Positions 26,782 through 34,149 of a DNA stretch of 34,149 bases are shown piece after piece. The position numbers and the translations under genes were made by a program. Source of the DNA: Chthoniobacter flavus (lineage in GTDB: Bacteria; Verrucomicrobiota; Verrucomicrobiia; Chthoniobacterales; Terrimicrobiaceae). Numbering within the stretch: the first letter of the stretch is position 1; the number at the start of each line of letters is the position of its first letter. Under the pieces are notes generated by a model. That model did no database searches and was not told the DNA's origin. It saw only the letters and a list, made by a program, of their open reading frames with translations. The stretch is taken from NCBI GenBank assembly GCA_020718585.1, contig DYRS01000006.1:1-34149 (forward strand), given 5' to 3'.

Positions 26782-28329
26782 ATGAGCAACGCGATGCAAG
26801 TAGACTTCGCTGGAAGGGTGGGAAGAATCATGCATTCACGCAATACACGAACGATCAGACACCATGCCTTGGATACTGCAAAGACTTTCTCTCGGAGTAT
26901 CTTGTCCGGTTCAGCAGACCTCCGGATTCTCGGCCTGTTGCTGTTCGGTGTTTCCGTGCTCGTGGTCCTTCTCCGTGTCCCCCACTTGAAATGTAAGCTC
27001 CCTCCGCCCGGGCCTTCGTTGTCGGTGGATCGGTTTCTTCCAGGACGGGAACTTGAACTGCCGGGGAAATTTGCGCTTCTCACAGGCAGGACCGACCCAG
27101 ACCCTCAATCGCTGGCGACCGGTTTCCGGAACCGGACTCGATCTTTTCCGGAGCGGCTGGAGTCCGCAAGACAACTGGCACTGCTCGGCAGCCCGTCCGC
27201 CAGACGAATTCTGATGGATGTGTTCCTCTCCGAAACCCGGGAGCATCAACTCGAACTGGCGCGGATGCTTGCGAGGACCGACAAGGGTTCGTTCGAGGAG
27301 GCCCTGGGAAAAATCTTGGAGACCGGCACCGATGCGGAAGCGGCGTCCGCGATCCAGGCACTCGCTGTGGTGGGAGGGGAGGAAAATGTCACCCGCCTGG
27401 GCGACATCATGAACGACCCCGGCTGGCCCACCCACCTGCGCGGGGAAGCCGCCCAGGCGCTCCTGCAAACCCGCGACGAACAATTGTGCCGTCTCGCCAT
27501 CCGGGGCATGGCCACCATCGGCACCGAGGCGGAAACCGGAAGTCTCGCGGCCATCCTCCACAACCCGGACTGGCCGCAATCCCTGAGGGTGCAGGCGGCT
27601 GTCGGTCTCGGAAAAGTCGCCACCCCCCGCTCCGGCGACGAATTGATCGCGGCGTTCAGCGAGTTCTCGGATGAAGACGTGCAGGGAGTGCTTCTCGATG
27701 CGCTCGGGCATTTTCCTTTTCTCCAGATCGCCGGGACATGGAGAGCCTTTCTCGACGACCCCTCGACTCCGAATGGCTTGAGGGTGGCTGCCGCGGAAGC
27801 GCTCGCCAATTCTTCCGGCGACGCGGTCCCGTTCCTGGAGTCGCTGGCTTCCTCGGATCGTGATGCCGACGTGCGAGAGATGGCGGCCTGGGCACTTTCG
27901 ACCCAGGTGCCCGGCGGCACGCTCGGGCCCAGAATCGCTGACATGATCCGCTCGGAAGCGGAGCCCGATGTTCGTCGCAGGCTCTACGAGAGTTTGCTCG
28001 TCCAAGCAGAAAATCCCTCGGAGTCAGTCCTCCCCATCATCCAGCAGGAGGAGGATCCCGCCGCACGGGTGGCCGCCATGAACGCGGTCGGCGATGCCGT
28101 GGGACACAGGACATCTCCTTCGTTGTCCGCCACATTCGATTCCCAGATGGTTCCTGAACTCCAGTCGGTCGCGCTCGGAAATTCCAGCCCGAACCTGCGC
28201 ATGCGCGCGGTGTTCGCCCTCCGCCGTGCCGCAACCCCCGCATCCCTAGCCGCGCTCCAGATCATTTCCACGACACCAACCACAGAAATCGCCACCGCAG
28301 CCCGCAACGGGCTGCAAGCCTCCAGATAA
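26782..28329 (+). CDS. Membrane-anchored HEAT-repeat protein
   Basis: 515 aa; N-terminal TM ILGLLLFGVSVLVVLL; tandem alpha-helical repeats such as NDPGWPTHLRGEAAQALL / HNPDWPQSLRVQAAVGLG / DDPSTPNGLRVAAAEALA. Start at 26782 or 26830. Confidence 0.8.
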   Translation: MSNAMQVDFAGRVGRIMHSRNTRTIRHHALDTAKTFSRSILSGSADLRILGLLLFGVSVLVVLLRVPHLKCKLPPPGPSLSVDRFLPGRELELPGKFALLTGRTDPDPQSLATGFRNRTRSFPERLESARQLALLGSPSARRILMDVFLSETREHQLELARMLARTDKGSFEEALGKILETGTDAEAASAIQALAVVGGEENVTRLGDIMNDPGWPTHLRGEAAQALLQTRDEQLCRLAIRGMATIGTEAETGSLAAILHNPDWPQSLRVQAAVGLGKVATPRSGDELIAAFSEFSDEDVQGVLLDALGHFPFLQIAGTWRAFLDDPSTPNGLRVAAAEALANSSGDAVPFLESLASSDRDADVREMAAWALSTQVPGGTLGPRIADMIRSEAEPDVRRRLYESLLVQAENPSESVLPIIQQEEDPAARVAAMNAVGDAVGHRTSPSLSATFDSQMVPELQSVALGNSSPNLRMRAVFALRRAATPASLAALQIISTTPTTEIATAARNGLQASR

Positions 28330-28335
28330 AACACC

Positions 28336-29571
28336 ATGAAAACCACAATCCCAATCCTGCTGAAAGCCGCACTGCTTGTCCTCCTTGTCACCGGCTCATC
28401 CGCCTTGGCACAGTCGATCTCCTGGTCGGTCAACATCCTTCCGCCCGGATCCAGCGTGATCACTTGGTCCACGACCTCCCCTGTCGCGAACGGCACGCTC
28501 ACCAAGTCCGGAAAGATCACCTTCAACAGCTTGTCCAACATCGACTTCCACTTCGCGGCCAACCCGGGCTACCAACTCATCCACGTCTTGAAAAACGCCG
28601 AGGATGAGATCGTCTGGGTCAACTCGCATGGCGGGAACGATTCCTTCGGGCCGGTGAAGAAGGCCCATACCATCACAGTGATCTGCGAACAGCTCAATCC
28701 CACCGGCAATTTCACAGGAACCTACACGGACGCAAAAAATCTTACAGCCATCGCCGACGTCACCGGGAACTACAACGGAACCACCACCATCAAAAACACC
28801 TCCCGCACCTACAACGCGGATGTTGCGATGGATGATTCCGGAAAACTGAGCGCGATGGGAACGGCGACCGGCATCGCCAACAAAGACGGTGGTCCCCTGG
28901 TCTCCGGCTCCGCCGGTTCCGTGAAGACGGTCGATGACAAGCCCTATGCCGACCTCAAGGGTTCGTTCAAAGGCTCCGTGGATGGCAAGCCCGCCACGAC
29001 TTCCGGCGCCGCCTCGGGAGATCTTGTCTTCGAGACGAGCGACCCCCAGACACAACTCGCCGGAACGGCGTCCGGTTCGGCGGTTGTGGATGGCAAAAAA
29101 TCCACAGCCAAGCCGACAGCGGGAAATCTCAATGTGCCGGCTGCGGACGTGTTCAAGCTCAAGAAATCCTGGGGGCTGACGTTGTCGATTGTCGAGGTGC
29201 CGGCCACGGCCAAAGTCAAAAAGCATGTGACAGCCTCCGGGGTTCTGCGCCTCACGAGCGGGGAATCCAGCAAATTCCTGCCCAAGAAGGTGACCTACTC
29301 GAAGAAAACCGGCTACATCGTGAGCTTCGCCTCCGGACAAAAGCTGGATACTTTGGGAAATCCCGTTTATGTGAAAAATCCGAAGACCGGCGCGAACAAG
29401 CTGGACAGCAAAGGAAATCCTATCTCGGTGATCGACAAAAAAAGCACCGTGAAAATCTCAAAGATGCTCCTCAACAGATCCGACAGAGCTTGGGTTCCGG
29501 CCAGCGGGCTCATGGAATACAAGTTCCTCGGTCAAAAAGGAAAAGGAGACCTCGCGTCGTTTTTGGATTAG
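28336..29571 (+). CDS. Secreted protein of unknown function with an InlB B-repeat-like N-terminal module
   Basis: Signal peptide MKTTIPILLKAALLVLLVTGSSALAQS; ANGTLTKSGKITFNSLSNIDFHFAANPGYQLIHVLKN...GPVKKAHTITVICE resembles divergent InlB B-repeat domains; Lys/Gly/Ser-rich C-terminal half. Confidence 0.65.
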   Translation: MKTTIPILLKAALLVLLVTGSSALAQSISWSVNILPPGSSVITWSTTSPVANGTLTKSGKITFNSLSNIDFHFAANPGYQLIHVLKNAEDEIVWVNSHGGNDSFGPVKKAHTITVICEQLNPTGNFTGTYTDAKNLTAIADVTGNYNGTTTIKNTSRTYNADVAMDDSGKLSAMGTATGIANKDGGPLVSGSAGSVKTVDDKPYADLKGSFKGSVDGKPATTSGAASGDLVFETSDPQTQLAGTASGSAVVDGKKSTAKPTAGNLNVPAADVFKLKKSWGLTLSIVEVPATAKVKKHVTASGVLRLTSGESSKFLPKKVTYSKKTGYIVSFASGQKLDTLGNPVYVKNPKTGANKLDSKGNPISVIDKKSTVKISKMLLNRSDRAWVPASGLMEYKFLGQKGKGDLASFLD

Positions 29572-29580
29572 GGTCATCCG

Positions 29581-30315
29581 GTGGAATTACATCGGACCCA
29601 TGACACCGGAAGCGTCGCGGAATCCGGCGACGTTCCGGTTGTGGAATTGAAAAATGTGCGGCGAACGTTCGATGGCGGTCGCATTGAGGCCCTGCGCGGG
29701 ATCAACCTCGCGATCCATCGCAACGAATTTGTCGCGATCTCCGGGCCGAGCGGATGCGGCAAGTCGACACTTCTCAACCTGATGGGGGTGTTGGACGAAC
29801 CGGATGCGGGAGAGGTTCTGTTCGGCGGGAGGCGATTGGATGGCATCTCCGCGCGCACCAGGTTCCGCTCCCGCGAGGTCGGATTTATTTTCCAGGCTTT
29901 CCACCTTCTGCCGACACTGACCGCACTTGAAAACGTGCAGATCCCGATGTTTGAGATGCCGTGGTCCTGCCGGGAGCGCGTGAACCGGGCACGCCAGTTG
30001 CTTGAGGAAGTGGGGCTCGCCAGTCGCCTCAACCACCTGCCTTCGGAATTATCCGGAGGCGAACGCCAGCGGGTCGCCGCCGCCAGAAGCCTGGCCAATG
30101 AGCCCAAACTCATCCTGGCCGACGAACCGACCGGAAATCTCGACTCCGGGAGCTCGACACAGTTGATGGAGCTGTTAACCACACTCCACGCTCGGAAGAA
30201 TTTGACTCTCATTGTGGTCACTCATGATCCGGCCTGGTCCGGGCGAGCTGGATGCGTGGTCCGGATGCGCGACGGGCAGATTGTCGGCGACATTTTCCGC
30301 GAGCCAGCGCCATGA
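29581..30315 (+). CDS. ABC transporter ATP-binding protein (LolD/MacB type)
   Basis: Walker A GPSGCGKST, Q-loop FIFQAFHLLPTLTALENV, signature LSGGERQR, Walker B LILADEPTGNLD, H-loop VVTHD. Start GTG 29581 or GTG 29641. Confidence 0.95.
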   Translation: MELHRTHDTGSVAESGDVPVVELKNVRRTFDGGRIEALRGINLAIHRNEFVAISGPSGCGKSTLLNLMGVLDEPDAGEVLFGGRRLDGISARTRFRSREVGFIFQAFHLLPTLTALENVQIPMFEMPWSCRERVNRARQLLEEVGLASRLNHLPSELSGGERQRVAAARSLANEPKLILADEPTGNLDSGSSTQLMELLTTLHARKNLTLIVVTHDPAWSGRAGCVVRMRDGQIVGDIFREPAP

Positions 30316-31451
30316 GGTTCCCAGCCTTTGTCTGGAGAAATCTCTGGTGCCGACGCAGCAGAAGCCTTCTGACCCTAGCGGGCGTGGCCGTTGGCGTTGC
30401 CGCCGGAGTTTCGATGTTTGCGGTCGCACGCGGTTTCGACCGCGAAATCCTGAACAAATATGCGGTGCGCGACACGCAGATGATCGTCACCGGTGCCACA
30501 AAGAAGAGGCCGTTGCCGACGCTTGTCGATCAGCGGGTCGGGGATGAACTGGCCAAACTGCCGGGAGTGCTGGGCGTCGCAGGGGCCCTTTGGGATGTTC
30601 AAAATGTCGAAGGATCGACGGCTTTGGGGGTGATGGGTTGGGAGACCGGCAGCTACCTTTGGAAACACCTCGCTCTTCGGTCGGGCGAGCAGCTCATCAG
30701 CCAAGGCACCGAGGATACGGTCTATTTGGGCCAGATCGCTTCTGGCTGGCTCAGGAAGAGCGAAGGCGGCTCCATCGTCTTTGAAACCGATCGGCCGGTT
30801 GCGAGCAGGTTCCGGGTGGCCGGAGTTTTTGAAAGTGCGTCTCTTGCGGAAAGTGCCGCAGCGATCATGCGGCTGGAGATCCTCCAGTCGCTCCTTGGAT
30901 GCGAAGGGAAAGTGAACTACTTCAACCTCCATCTCGATCCGCAAATCAGCCCGCAACAGTTCGAGGCGTTACGGGAAATGATCCGCGCCCGGTTTCCGGA
31001 CCTCAACGTGCTGCGGGCGGATGAAATCGCATCGAACAACACCGGACTCCGCGCAGCCAGGGCCATGAGTATCGCCACCTCCGCGATCGCCCTCCTCATT
31101 GGAACGCTCGGCGTCACGAACAGCGTCATGATGAGCGTCTTCGAACGCTCCCGCGAGGTCGGCCTCCTCATGGCTGTGGGTTGGAAAACCCACCGCATTG
31201 TGGCCATGATTTTGATGGAATCGGTTTTTCTTTGTCTCGGCGGAGCCGCCGCCGGGAGCGCGGTCGCTGTCGCAGGGGTGACGGCCCTGCAGAGCATGGA
31301 ATCTCTCCACGGAAGAATCTCCGCGGATTTCGCTGCAGACCTGATCCTGTCGGCGTTTCTGGTGGCCGCTGCGGTCGGCCTGCTGGGGGGGCTTTACCCT
31401 GCCTATCTGGCTTCGCGGCACCAGCCTTGTGAGGCGTTGCGCCATGAGTGA
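30312..31451 (+). CDS. ABC transporter permease, FtsX/MacB type (paralog 1)
   Basis: MRFPAFVWRNLWCRRSRSLLTLAGVAVGVAAGVSMFAVARGF... ATSAIALLIGTLGVTNSVMMSVFERSREVGLLMAVGWKTHRIVAMILMES...GLYPAYLASRHQPCEALR; 4-bp ATGA overlap with the ATPase gene. Confidence 0.92.
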   Translation: MRFPAFVWRNLWCRRSRSLLTLAGVAVGVAAGVSMFAVARGFDREILNKYAVRDTQMIVTGATKKRPLPTLVDQRVGDELAKLPGVLGVAGALWDVQNVEGSTALGVMGWETGSYLWKHLALRSGEQLISQGTEDTVYLGQIASGWLRKSEGGSIVFETDRPVASRFRVAGVFESASLAESAAAIMRLEILQSLLGCEGKVNYFNLHLDPQISPQQFEALREMIRARFPDLNVLRADEIASNNTGLRAARAMSIATSAIALLIGTLGVTNSVMMSVFERSREVGLLMAVGWKTHRIVAMILMESVFLCLGGAAAGSAVAVAGVTALQSMESLHGRISADFAADLILSAFLVAAAVGLLGGLYPAYLASRHQPCEALRHE

Positions 31452-32097
31452 TGCCGGGTGCCAGGCCAAACCGGTGGAACACCGCAGCGGATTCACAAAC
31501 ATCGATGTGTTCGCCGCCGCCAATACCGGGTTGTTCGCGTCCATGTGCGCCTTCCGATACTTCAACCGCTTTGTCGCCTATCGCGGAGCCGGAAATCTCC
31601 ACGAATTTTTTATTTATGCCGTGGCGATCATGGCCGTGATCGGTTTGCTTTGGCGGCATTTCCGAAAGGTTTCGGTTCCGTCCTGGTTGTTGTGGGGCCT
31701 GCAAGCCGGGATTGTGATGCACTTCGCGGGCGGGTTCGTCACGCTCGATGGCCGCCGACTCTACGACGTTTACCTGTTCGGGTTGCCCCATCAAGAATAC
31801 TTCCGCTACGACAAGCTGGTTCATCTTGTCAACGCCTTCATCGCGGCCCTTGTTGTGGGGAGGCTCCAGAGCGATCTCGGCCGGGGGGAGTTTGTGGCCG
31901 CGGCATTTGTTATGCTGACCGTCCTGGGGCTTGGTTCGGTTGTGGAGATCGTCGAATACTTCGTCTGCGCGACGATCCCAGGCAACGGGGTCGGCCGCTA
32001 CGACAACAATATGCAGGATCTGGTCGCCAATTTTCTCGGCGGCTCGTTGTATGTGGCCCTCCGCATGTTCAGCGCCCGCTCCATTTCCCCTGCCTGA
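31444..32097 (+). CDS. Polytopic membrane protein, YjdF/DUF2238- or VanZ-like
   Basis: Several TM segments; YDKLVHLVNAFIAALVVG and GLGSVVEIVEYFVCATIPGNGVGRYDNNMQDLVANFLGGSLYVAL resemble the conserved His/Glu/Asp-in-membrane motifs of DUF2238/VanZ-like proteins. Overlaps the permease 3' end by 8 bp. Confidence 0.6.
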   Translation: MSDAGCQAKPVEHRSGFTNIDVFAAANTGLFASMCAFRYFNRFVAYRGAGNLHEFFIYAVAIMAVIGLLWRHFRKVSVPSWLLWGLQAGIVMHFAGGFVTLDGRRLYDVYLFGLPHQEYFRYDKLVHLVNAFIAALVVGRLQSDLGRGEFVAAAFVMLTVLGLGSVVEIVEYFVCATIPGNGVGRYDNNMQDLVANFLGGSLYVALRMFSARSISPA

Positions 32098-32107
32098 TCC
32101 GGCCACC

Positions 32108-32476
32108 ATGTCCCCGCGCTCCCTGAAACTCGTTGGCGCGATGGAGGTGCTGGGCTCCTTGCTGCTCGCGCTGGCGGCGGTCTGGATCCTGGCCATCTGC
32201 CTGCTTTGCTCCGCGCAGTTTGTTTTATATCACGCGCCGAACGTTCCCTTGATGGGCGTGTCGTTTTTCGCAGGGTTGATCGTCAGTCGCATTTATCTTT
32301 CGATCCCCAACCTGGTTGCGGCCGCAGCCAGCCACGCGCTGATCGGCACCCTGCTGCACCGGATTGTCGGGACCTGCATGAGGAGCGGCCCGTTCTACTA
32401 CTACGACCAGGATGTTCATCCCTTGCGCACCCTCTTCCCTTTCTTCACAAAACAGCTGATTGGCGACATGTGGTAG
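32108..32476 (+). CDS. Small membrane protein resembling the C-terminal half of a CPBP (CAAX) intramembrane protease, without the EExxxR motif
   Basis: AQFVLYHAPNVPLMGVSFFAGLIVSRIYLSIPNLVAAAASHALIGTLLHRIV resembles CPBP FxxxH and terminal H-containing helices; the protein ends GPFYYYDQDVHPLRTLFPFFTKQLIGDMW. Confidence 0.5.
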   Translation: MSPRSLKLVGAMEVLGSLLLALAAVWILAICLLCSAQFVLYHAPNVPLMGVSFFAGLIVSRIYLSIPNLVAAAASHALIGTLLHRIVGTCMRSGPFYYYDQDVHPLRTLFPFFTKQLIGDMW

Positions 32477-32480
32477 GCGT

Positions 32481-33605
32481 TCATCCTCCTTGAAGCGCAG
32501 AGCGTGGCGGAATGGACGCCGCCTTCCACGCGGGGTAAAGGGCGCCGGCGATCCCCAGCCCCGCCGCCAGGACAAAGGCGGACAGGAAAAGTCCCGGACC
32601 AAATGCCGCCTGGATCTTTCCCCGCATGAACTCCATCGATTGCATGGTCAGCACGGCCGCGACCCCCATCACGACACCGGCCAGCGCCCCCACGGAACTG
32701 ATCGCGACCGACTCGGCCAGCACCATGGCCACGATCCTCCTCCTCCGCCAGCCGACCGCTGCCAGCAGCCCGATCTCCCTGGTGCGCTCGTAAACACTCA
32801 TCAGAACGGCATTCATGACGCCAAGGGTGCCAACAATCAGGGCGATTGCCGTGGTGGCGATGCTCATCGCCTTGGATGCCTGCACGCTGGCGAGATTCGA
32901 GGCGACCTCGCCCGCGCGATAGAACTTCAGCCCCCGGAATTTCCGCTCGATGACGGTGCGCAGATCATCGAATTGTTCGCTGGTCGTTGCCACATCCAGG
33001 CGGAGGTTGAGAAAGCTCACCTTCCCCCGCCTGCCAACGATCTCCTGGAGTTGCGAGAGTGGGAGAACCACCGCGCCGTTTTCCACCAGAGAATCGCTCT
33101 CGAAAATTCCCGCCACTTCAAAAACCCGGTCCCGGATACGCAGCGAATCCCCCGCATTTTTTTTCAAGAGCCCCGCAGCGATTACCCCGAGGTAGACGCG
33201 TTCCCCGGCCTCGTGAATGGAGGGGCGCGTGCCCTCGCGCATGTCGAGGTGGTCCCACAAAAACGAACCCGGCTGCCAACCGTAAACAATCAGCCCGTCC
33301 GAACCCTCGAGGTTGATAAAATCCGAAAGCATGGCCGCCACCGAGCGGACGCCGGGGAGAGAGGCAACGTCCCGAGCCCGGCTTTCGTCGAAAAACCCGG
33401 GCATCAGACTGGCGCTCGTGAGTTTCGCAATAATCGCGTCGGTGCCACGGGCGAGGTAGGCATTCTCAAAACTCTCGTTGAATCCCCAGGCGATGGCACA
33501 CAGGGAGACCCCGGCCCCGACGCCGATGGCCACCCCGGCCGCCGTGAATCCGCTCCGGCTTTTCCTGCGGAGGATATTCTTCCAGATGATCGAAAAAAAT
33601 GTCAT
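32481..33605 (-). CDS. ABC transporter permease, FtsX/MacB type (paralog 2)
   Basis: MTFFSIIWKNILRRKSRSGFTAAGVAIGVGAGVSLCAIAWGF... TTAIALIVGTLGVMNAVLMSVYERTREIGLLAAVGWRRRRIVAMVLAES...GALYPAWKAASIPPRSALQGG; co-linear with the 30312 permease. Confidence 0.92.
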   Translation of the reverse strand: MTFFSIIWKNILRRKSRSGFTAAGVAIGVGAGVSLCAIAWGFNESFENAYLARGTDAIIAKLTSASLMPGFFDESRARDVASLPGVRSVAAMLSDFINLEGSDGLIVYGWQPGSFLWDHLDMREGTRPSIHEAGERVYLGVIAAGLLKKNAGDSLRIRDRVFEVAGIFESDSLVENGAVVLPLSQLQEIVGRRGKVSFLNLRLDVATTSEQFDDLRTVIERKFRGLKFYRAGEVASNLASVQASKAMSIATTAIALIVGTLGVMNAVLMSVYERTREIGLLAAVGWRRRRIVAMVLAESVAISSVGALAGVVMGVAAVLTMQSMEFMRGKIQAAFGPGLFLSAFVLAAGLGIAGALYPAWKAASIPPRSALQGG

Positions 33606-34120
33606 CGGCCCGAATTCGGTGCCACTGGGTGCCGCCTGCGGTAGCTCCTCACGAAAAAACTGCTTTGAATGAATTGGCTCGTGAAAAAATGGCGCGGGTC
33701 TTCCAGCAGAGTGTCGGGAATCAGATGAAACCATCGGTATCCGAGGTCGCGGTAGAACCTCGCGACCTCCTCCCGGTAGCCGGCCTTTTCGGCTGCGAGG
33801 AGAATGGCATCCCTCTGGCATCGGGAACGGGAAATAGGCTTGATGAGACGCCGGTTCCAACCATGTCGAAGCAAGAGATCCCGCACACGAAGGTAGTTCT
33901 GATACCTTGAGCGCGCATCGGCCTCGGCAAAAAGAAAAAACAGAAAAAGGAAAGCTGCCACAGCTGATTCCAGCCATCCCCCGATGAGCTTTGCGCTGGA
34001 GAAATCCCGCTGTGCGGCATGTTCTAACAGAACGCCTCCGACCACGAAGGCAAGCGCGACGGCATGCGGGAAGGGGGCCGCGTTGACGAAGAGGAGAAAA
34101 GCTCCGAGCACCTTCTTCAA
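33602..34120 (-). CDS. Hypothetical membrane protein coupled to permease 2
   Basis: 172 aa; two hydrophobic segments (VALAFVVGGVLLEHAA, AVAAFLFLFFLFAEADA) then SRSRCQRDAILLAAEKAGYREEVARFYRDLGYRWFHLIPDTLLEDPRHFFTSQFIQSSFF. The stop overlaps the permease start (ATGA). A start upstream of 34120 cannot be excluded near the window edge. Confidence 0.65.
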   Translation of the reverse strand: MKKVLGAFLLFVNAAPFPHAVALAFVVGGVLLEHAAQRDFSSAKLIGGWLESAVAAFLFLFFLFAEADARSRYQNYLRVRDLLLRHGWNRRLIKPISRSRCQRDAILLAAEKAGYREEVARFYRDLGYRWFHLIPDTLLEDPRHFFTSQFIQSSFFVRSYRRRHPVAPNSGR

Positions 34121-34149
34121 ATCGAAACCGCAGGGCGCAATTACTGGCA

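Noticed and set aside
26911-28005. 364-aa antisense ORF opposite the HEAT gene
   Set aside because: No recognisable motifs; overlaps a repeat protein with coherent periodicity on the + strand.
1-34149. CRISPR arrays, tRNAs, rRNAs, prophage or defence islands
   Set aside because: No regularly spaced direct repeats, no recognisable structural RNA and no phage or defence-family proteins were seen; a dedicated scan (tRNAscan, Infernal, PADLOC) was not possible here.

Overview
This is a GC-rich bacterial chromosomal window. The gene content and the repeat style suggest a Verrucomicrobia/PVC-like lineage, but that is inference only. About 20 CDS are supported. Left part (1-14.9 kb) is mostly metabolic: an aldo/keto reductase; rfbF and rfbH for CDP-deoxysugar synthesis, with rfbG missing between them; an NAD-type malic enzyme; an AEC transporter; a Cys-rich small protein coupled to a bifunctional NAD(P)HX epimerase/dehydratase; an E1alpha-E1beta-E2 2-oxoacid dehydrogenase operon on the minus strand; LL-diaminopimelate aminotransferase; a TonB/OmpA-like envelope protein; and a superoxide dismutase. 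The centre (15.0-26.4 kb) is a single 3810-aa filamentous-haemagglutinin-family exoprotein. It has a two-partner-secretion (TPS) domain and a DUF3739-like C-terminus, contains G-homopolymers up to 9 nt, and has no TpsB partner in the window. Right part (26.8-34.1 kb) has a membrane-anchored HEAT-repeat protein, a secreted InlB-repeat-like protein, and an ABC cassette: one ATPase, two full-length paralogous FtsX/MacB-type permeases encoded convergently, and three small membrane proteins. One of these looks like a CPBP/CAAX-protease remnant lacking the catalytic EExxxR motif. Non-coding structure includes a 163-bp MITE-like element with perfect TIRs whose TAA flank is the stop codon of the preceding gene, a ~142-bp nested inverted repeat, short repeats embedded in frame in rfbH and at the malic enzyme C-terminus, and a 59-aa small ORF coupled to rfbF by ATGA. 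No CRISPR array, rRNA or tRNA was recognised.
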